Shown piece by piece: positions 4,898-6,382 of a DNA stretch of 6,382 nucleotides. This stretch comes from Solirubrobacteraceae bacterium (GTDB lineage: Bacteria > Actinomycetota > Thermoleophilia > Solirubrobacterales > Solirubrobacteraceae), in NCBI GenBank assembly GCA_030149625.1, contig JASLHP010000237.1:1-6382 (forward strand), given 5' to 3'. The notes under the pieces are model-generated. The model searched no databases. It was given only the letters and a program-made list of their open reading frames with translations, and was not told the origin of the DNA. The position numbers and the translations under genes were made by a program. Every line of letters starts with the position of its first letter. Position 1 is the stretch's first letter.

Positions 4898-5602
4898 TCA
4901 GAGCGCGCGCAGACGCTCGGTCTCGGCGTCTCCGACTCGCCGGTGCGCACCGGGTGCGAGGCCGTCGAGCGCGAGCGGCCCGAAGCGCGTGCGCTCGAGC
5001 TCGAGCACCCGGTGGCCGACCGCCTCGCACATCCTGCGCACCTGGCGGTTGCGTCCCTCGTGGATCGTCAGCTCGAGCAGGCCGGATCCGCGTCCGCCGA
5101 GGCGACGCACGCGCGCCGGCGCCGTGGGCCCGTCTTCGAGCTCCACGCCCACGCGCAGCGCGCGCAGGGCATCGTCGGCGATCGGCGCCCCGGCGAGCCG
5201 CGCGCGATAGGTCTTCGGCACTTCGAAGCGCGGGTGGGTCAAGCGGTTGGCGAGCTCGCCGTCATTGGTCAGCAGGATCAGACCGGAGCTGTCGACGTCG
5301 AGCCGTCCCACGGGATACAGGCGCAGCCCGGCGGCGGGCACGAGCTCGACGACCGTGCGGCGGCCGTGGGGGTCGCGTGCGGTGGAGACCACGCCGACGG
5401 GCTTGTTGAGCGCGTACAGGACGCGCGGCTCGCGCCCCGCGAGCGGCTGCCCGTCGAGCGCCACGCCGCTGTGCTCGTCGACGTCGCGGGCGGGATCGGT
5501 GACTATCTCGCCCGCGATGCTCACGCGCCGATCGGCGATCAGCCGCTCCGCCGAGCGCCGCGAGGCGACGCCCGCATGGGCGAGGTACTTGGCTAGGCGC
5601 AC
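4898..5602 (-). CDS. rluB: RNA pseudouridine synthase, RsuA/RluB family
   Basis: This enzyme isomerises uridine to pseudouridine in rRNA, probably 23S, by family analogy. It has 234 residues. An S4 RNA-binding domain opens the protein (RLAKYLAHAGVASRRSAERL, 2-21, with VSIAGEIV at 27-34). The catalytic domain has NKPVGVVST (66-74), the catalytic Asp in GRLDVDSSGL (99-108, D102), PKTYRARL (129-136) and the family tail EGRNRQVRRMCEAVGHRVLE (182-201). The GTG at 5602 is preferred because it places RLAKYLA at residue 2, as in relatives. An in-frame ATG at 5641 (13 codons longer) is possible, and one at 5686 would overlap rlmN. No good Shine-Dalgarno fits any of them. RluB versus another RsuA-family target cannot be proven from sequence alone. 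It leads the minus-strand gene run. Confidence 0.92.
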   Translation of the reverse strand: MRLAKYLAHAGVASRRSAERLIADRRVSIAGEIVTDPARDVDEHSGVALDGQPLAGREPRVLYALNKPVGVVSTARDPHGRRTVVELVPAAGLRLYPVGRLDVDSSGLILLTNDGELANRLTHPRFEVPKTYRARLAGAPIADDALRALRVGVELEDGPTAPARVRRLGGRGSGLLELTIHEGRNRQVRRMCEAVGHRVLELERTRFGPLALDGLAPGAHRRVGDAETERLRAL

Positions 5603-5617
5603 GCGCCGTAAACCGTG

Positions 5618-5646
5618 TTGGCGGGCATCTGTTGCAACCATAGGAT
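5618..5646 (+). promoter_or_regulatory. Sigma70-like promoter candidate for rlmN
   Basis: TTGGCG (5618-5623) and TAGGAT (5641-5646) are separated by the ideal 17 bases, and each matches four of six consensus positions, including TTG and the TA...T frame. Transcription would start near 5653, about 32 bases before the rlmN ATG. It lies in the divergent rluB-rlmN gap. On the other strand TATGGT (5642-5637) is a weaker -10 candidate for rluB, with no convincing -35. Confidence 0.4.
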
Positions 5647-5647
5647 G

Positions 5648-5681
5648 CGCGCGGCGTACCCTGCATTCGGCGAGCCGCGCG
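5648..5681 (+). repeat. 8-bp inverted repeat just before rlmN
   Basis: CGCGCGGC (5648-5655) and GCCGCGCG (5674-5681) are exact reverse complements with an 18-base loop, ending three bases before the rlmN ATG. They could form a hairpin near the initiation site or an operator between the divergent genes. If transcription starts near 5653, most of the first arm would be absent from the mRNA, favouring a DNA-level role or chance. Confidence 0.4.
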
Positions 5682-5684
5682 ACC

Positions 5685-6382
5685 ATGGACCTCGAACTTC
5701 TCGATCAGACGCTCGCCGGCCACGGCCAGCCGCGCTTTCGCGCCGGCCAGGTGTGGGCGTGGGCCGCGCGCGGAGCCAGCGGCTACGAGCAGATGACGAA
5801 CCTGCCGGGTGAGCTGCGCGAGGCTCTCGCCCGCGAGCTGCCGTTCTCCACGCTCCGCTTGCGCGAGCAGGCACGGTCGCGCGACGGAACGCTCAAGGCT
5901 CTGTTCGACACCGCCGACGGCCGCCCGCTCGAGGCTGTGCTGATGAGATATCGAAACCCTCCCGGAGGTGGTCGGGGCCGCCGCTCGATCTGCGTCTCCT
6001 CGCAGTCGGGCTGCCCGCTGACGTGCAGGTTCTGCGCCACCGGCGCGATGCGCTTCGCGCGCAATCTGAGCGCCTCGGAGATCGTCGACCAGGCGCTGCA
6101 CTTCAGGCGTGTCGAAGCGATCGACCACTGCGTGTTCATGGGTATGGGCGAGCCGCTCTTGAACCTCGACAACGTCCTGGCCGCCTGTGAGCGTCTGCCG
6201 GATGTCGGCATCACGCACCGGCGCACGACGATCTCGACCGTCGGCTGGATACCGGGCATCGAACGCCTGGCGCAGTGCGACATGCCTCTGCGCCTGGCGC
6301 TGTCGCTGCACGCCGCCGAGGAAGCGCTTCGCTCTGAGCTGATGCCCGTCAACGAGCGCTATCCCCTCGCCGACGTGCTCGA
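5685..6382 (+). CDS. rlmN: Dual-specificity RNA methyltransferase RlmN, partial, C-terminus beyond window
   Basis: This radical SAM enzyme methylates C2 of adenosine in 23S rRNA (A2503, E. coli numbering) and, in characterised members, A37 of some tRNAs. 232 codons are visible of an expected 340-370. The N-terminal helical domain shows PRFRAGQVWAWAARG (16-30) and MTNLP (37-41). ICVSSQSGCPLTCRFC (102-117) carries the 4Fe-4S motif CX3CX2C (C110, C114, C117), plus C103, the equivalent of E. coli C118. GMGEPLLN (153-160) is the SAM-binding element, followed by TISTVGW and LSLHA. The second catalytic Cys lies past the edge. RYRNPPGGGRGRR before the cysteine motif is a Gly/Arg-rich version of the usual short linker. 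The ATG at 5685 is the natural start; its Shine-Dalgarno is weak. It is divergent from rluB. Confidence 0.96.
   Translation, partial: MDLELLDQTLAGHGQPRFRAGQVWAWAARGASGYEQMTNLPGELREALARELPFSTLRLREQARSRDGTLKALFDTADGRPLEAVLMRYRNPPGGGRGRRSICVSSQSGCPLTCRFCATGAMRFARNLSASEIVDQALHFRRVEAIDHCVFMGMGEPLLNLDNVLAACERLPDVGITHRRTTISTVGWIPGIERLAQCDMPLRLALSLHAAEEALRSELMPVNERYPLADVL

Noticed and set aside
4462..4950. N-terminal extension of hisC to 529 residues
   Set aside because: The extra 163 codons overlap aroH in another frame and are Arg/Ala-rich. HisC-like sequence begins exactly at the ATG at 4461.
5262..6311. Minus-strand open frame of 349 codons antisense to rlmN
   Set aside because: It is Arg/Ala-rich with no motifs, and rlmN on the plus strand is certain from its cysteine motif and GMGEP.
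1..6382. CRISPR array, insertion sequence or prophage
   Set aside because: No direct repeats with spacers, no transposase or integrase motifs, and all genes are ordinary metabolic or rRNA-modification genes.

Overview
The window is high-GC bacterial chromosome (roughly 70% G+C by eye). The gene families and gene style suggest an actinobacterium, perhaps of the Thermoleophilia/Solirubrobacterales type. That placement is inference; no rRNA or marker alignment supports it. There is no sign of transposases, phage, CRISPR arrays, tRNA or rRNA.

Six genes lie on the minus strand and read right to left: an RsuA/RluB-type pseudouridine synthase (4898-5602), an AroH-type chorismate mutase (4518-4883), an HisC-type aminotransferase (3361-4461), type I-beta DAHP synthase (1926-2960), an ACT-domain prephenate dehydrogenase (815-1900) and EPSP synthase (1-804, C-terminus beyond the left edge). 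A seventh gene, rlmN, is divergent on the plus strand from 5685 and runs off the right edge. Start codons were placed by hand: TTG for tyrA, GTG for rluB, and ATG for the rest.

The aromatic genes form a partial tyrosine-pathway cluster. It covers entry into the shikimate pathway (AroF), step six (AroA), chorismate to prephenate (AroH), prephenate to 4-hydroxyphenylpyruvate (TyrA), and the final transamination (probably HisC, which may also serve histidine synthesis). The N-terminal domain of AroF and the C-terminal ACT domain of TyrA suggest feedback control of the enzymes. Prephenate dehydratase and trp genes are not in view.

The most unusual region is the 400-base gap between hisC and aroF (2961-3360). 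On the minus strand it is packed with inverted repeats. They include a 20-base, 18-match long-range stem, a 10-bp perfect stem that covers the start codon of a small ORF and is topologically incompatible with the long stem, and three tandem hairpins right after that ORF. The 29-codon ORF ends in CAYRTWRFI, with one Tyr, one Trp and one Phe codon within six codons just before the stop. This looks like a candidate leader-peptide/attenuator or structured RNA leader controlling aroF-tyrA-aroA. It has no clear U-run terminator and only a weak ribosome binding site, so it remains a hypothesis. A second small oddity is a nine-codon minicistron that exactly bridges the aroF stop and the tyrA TTG start.
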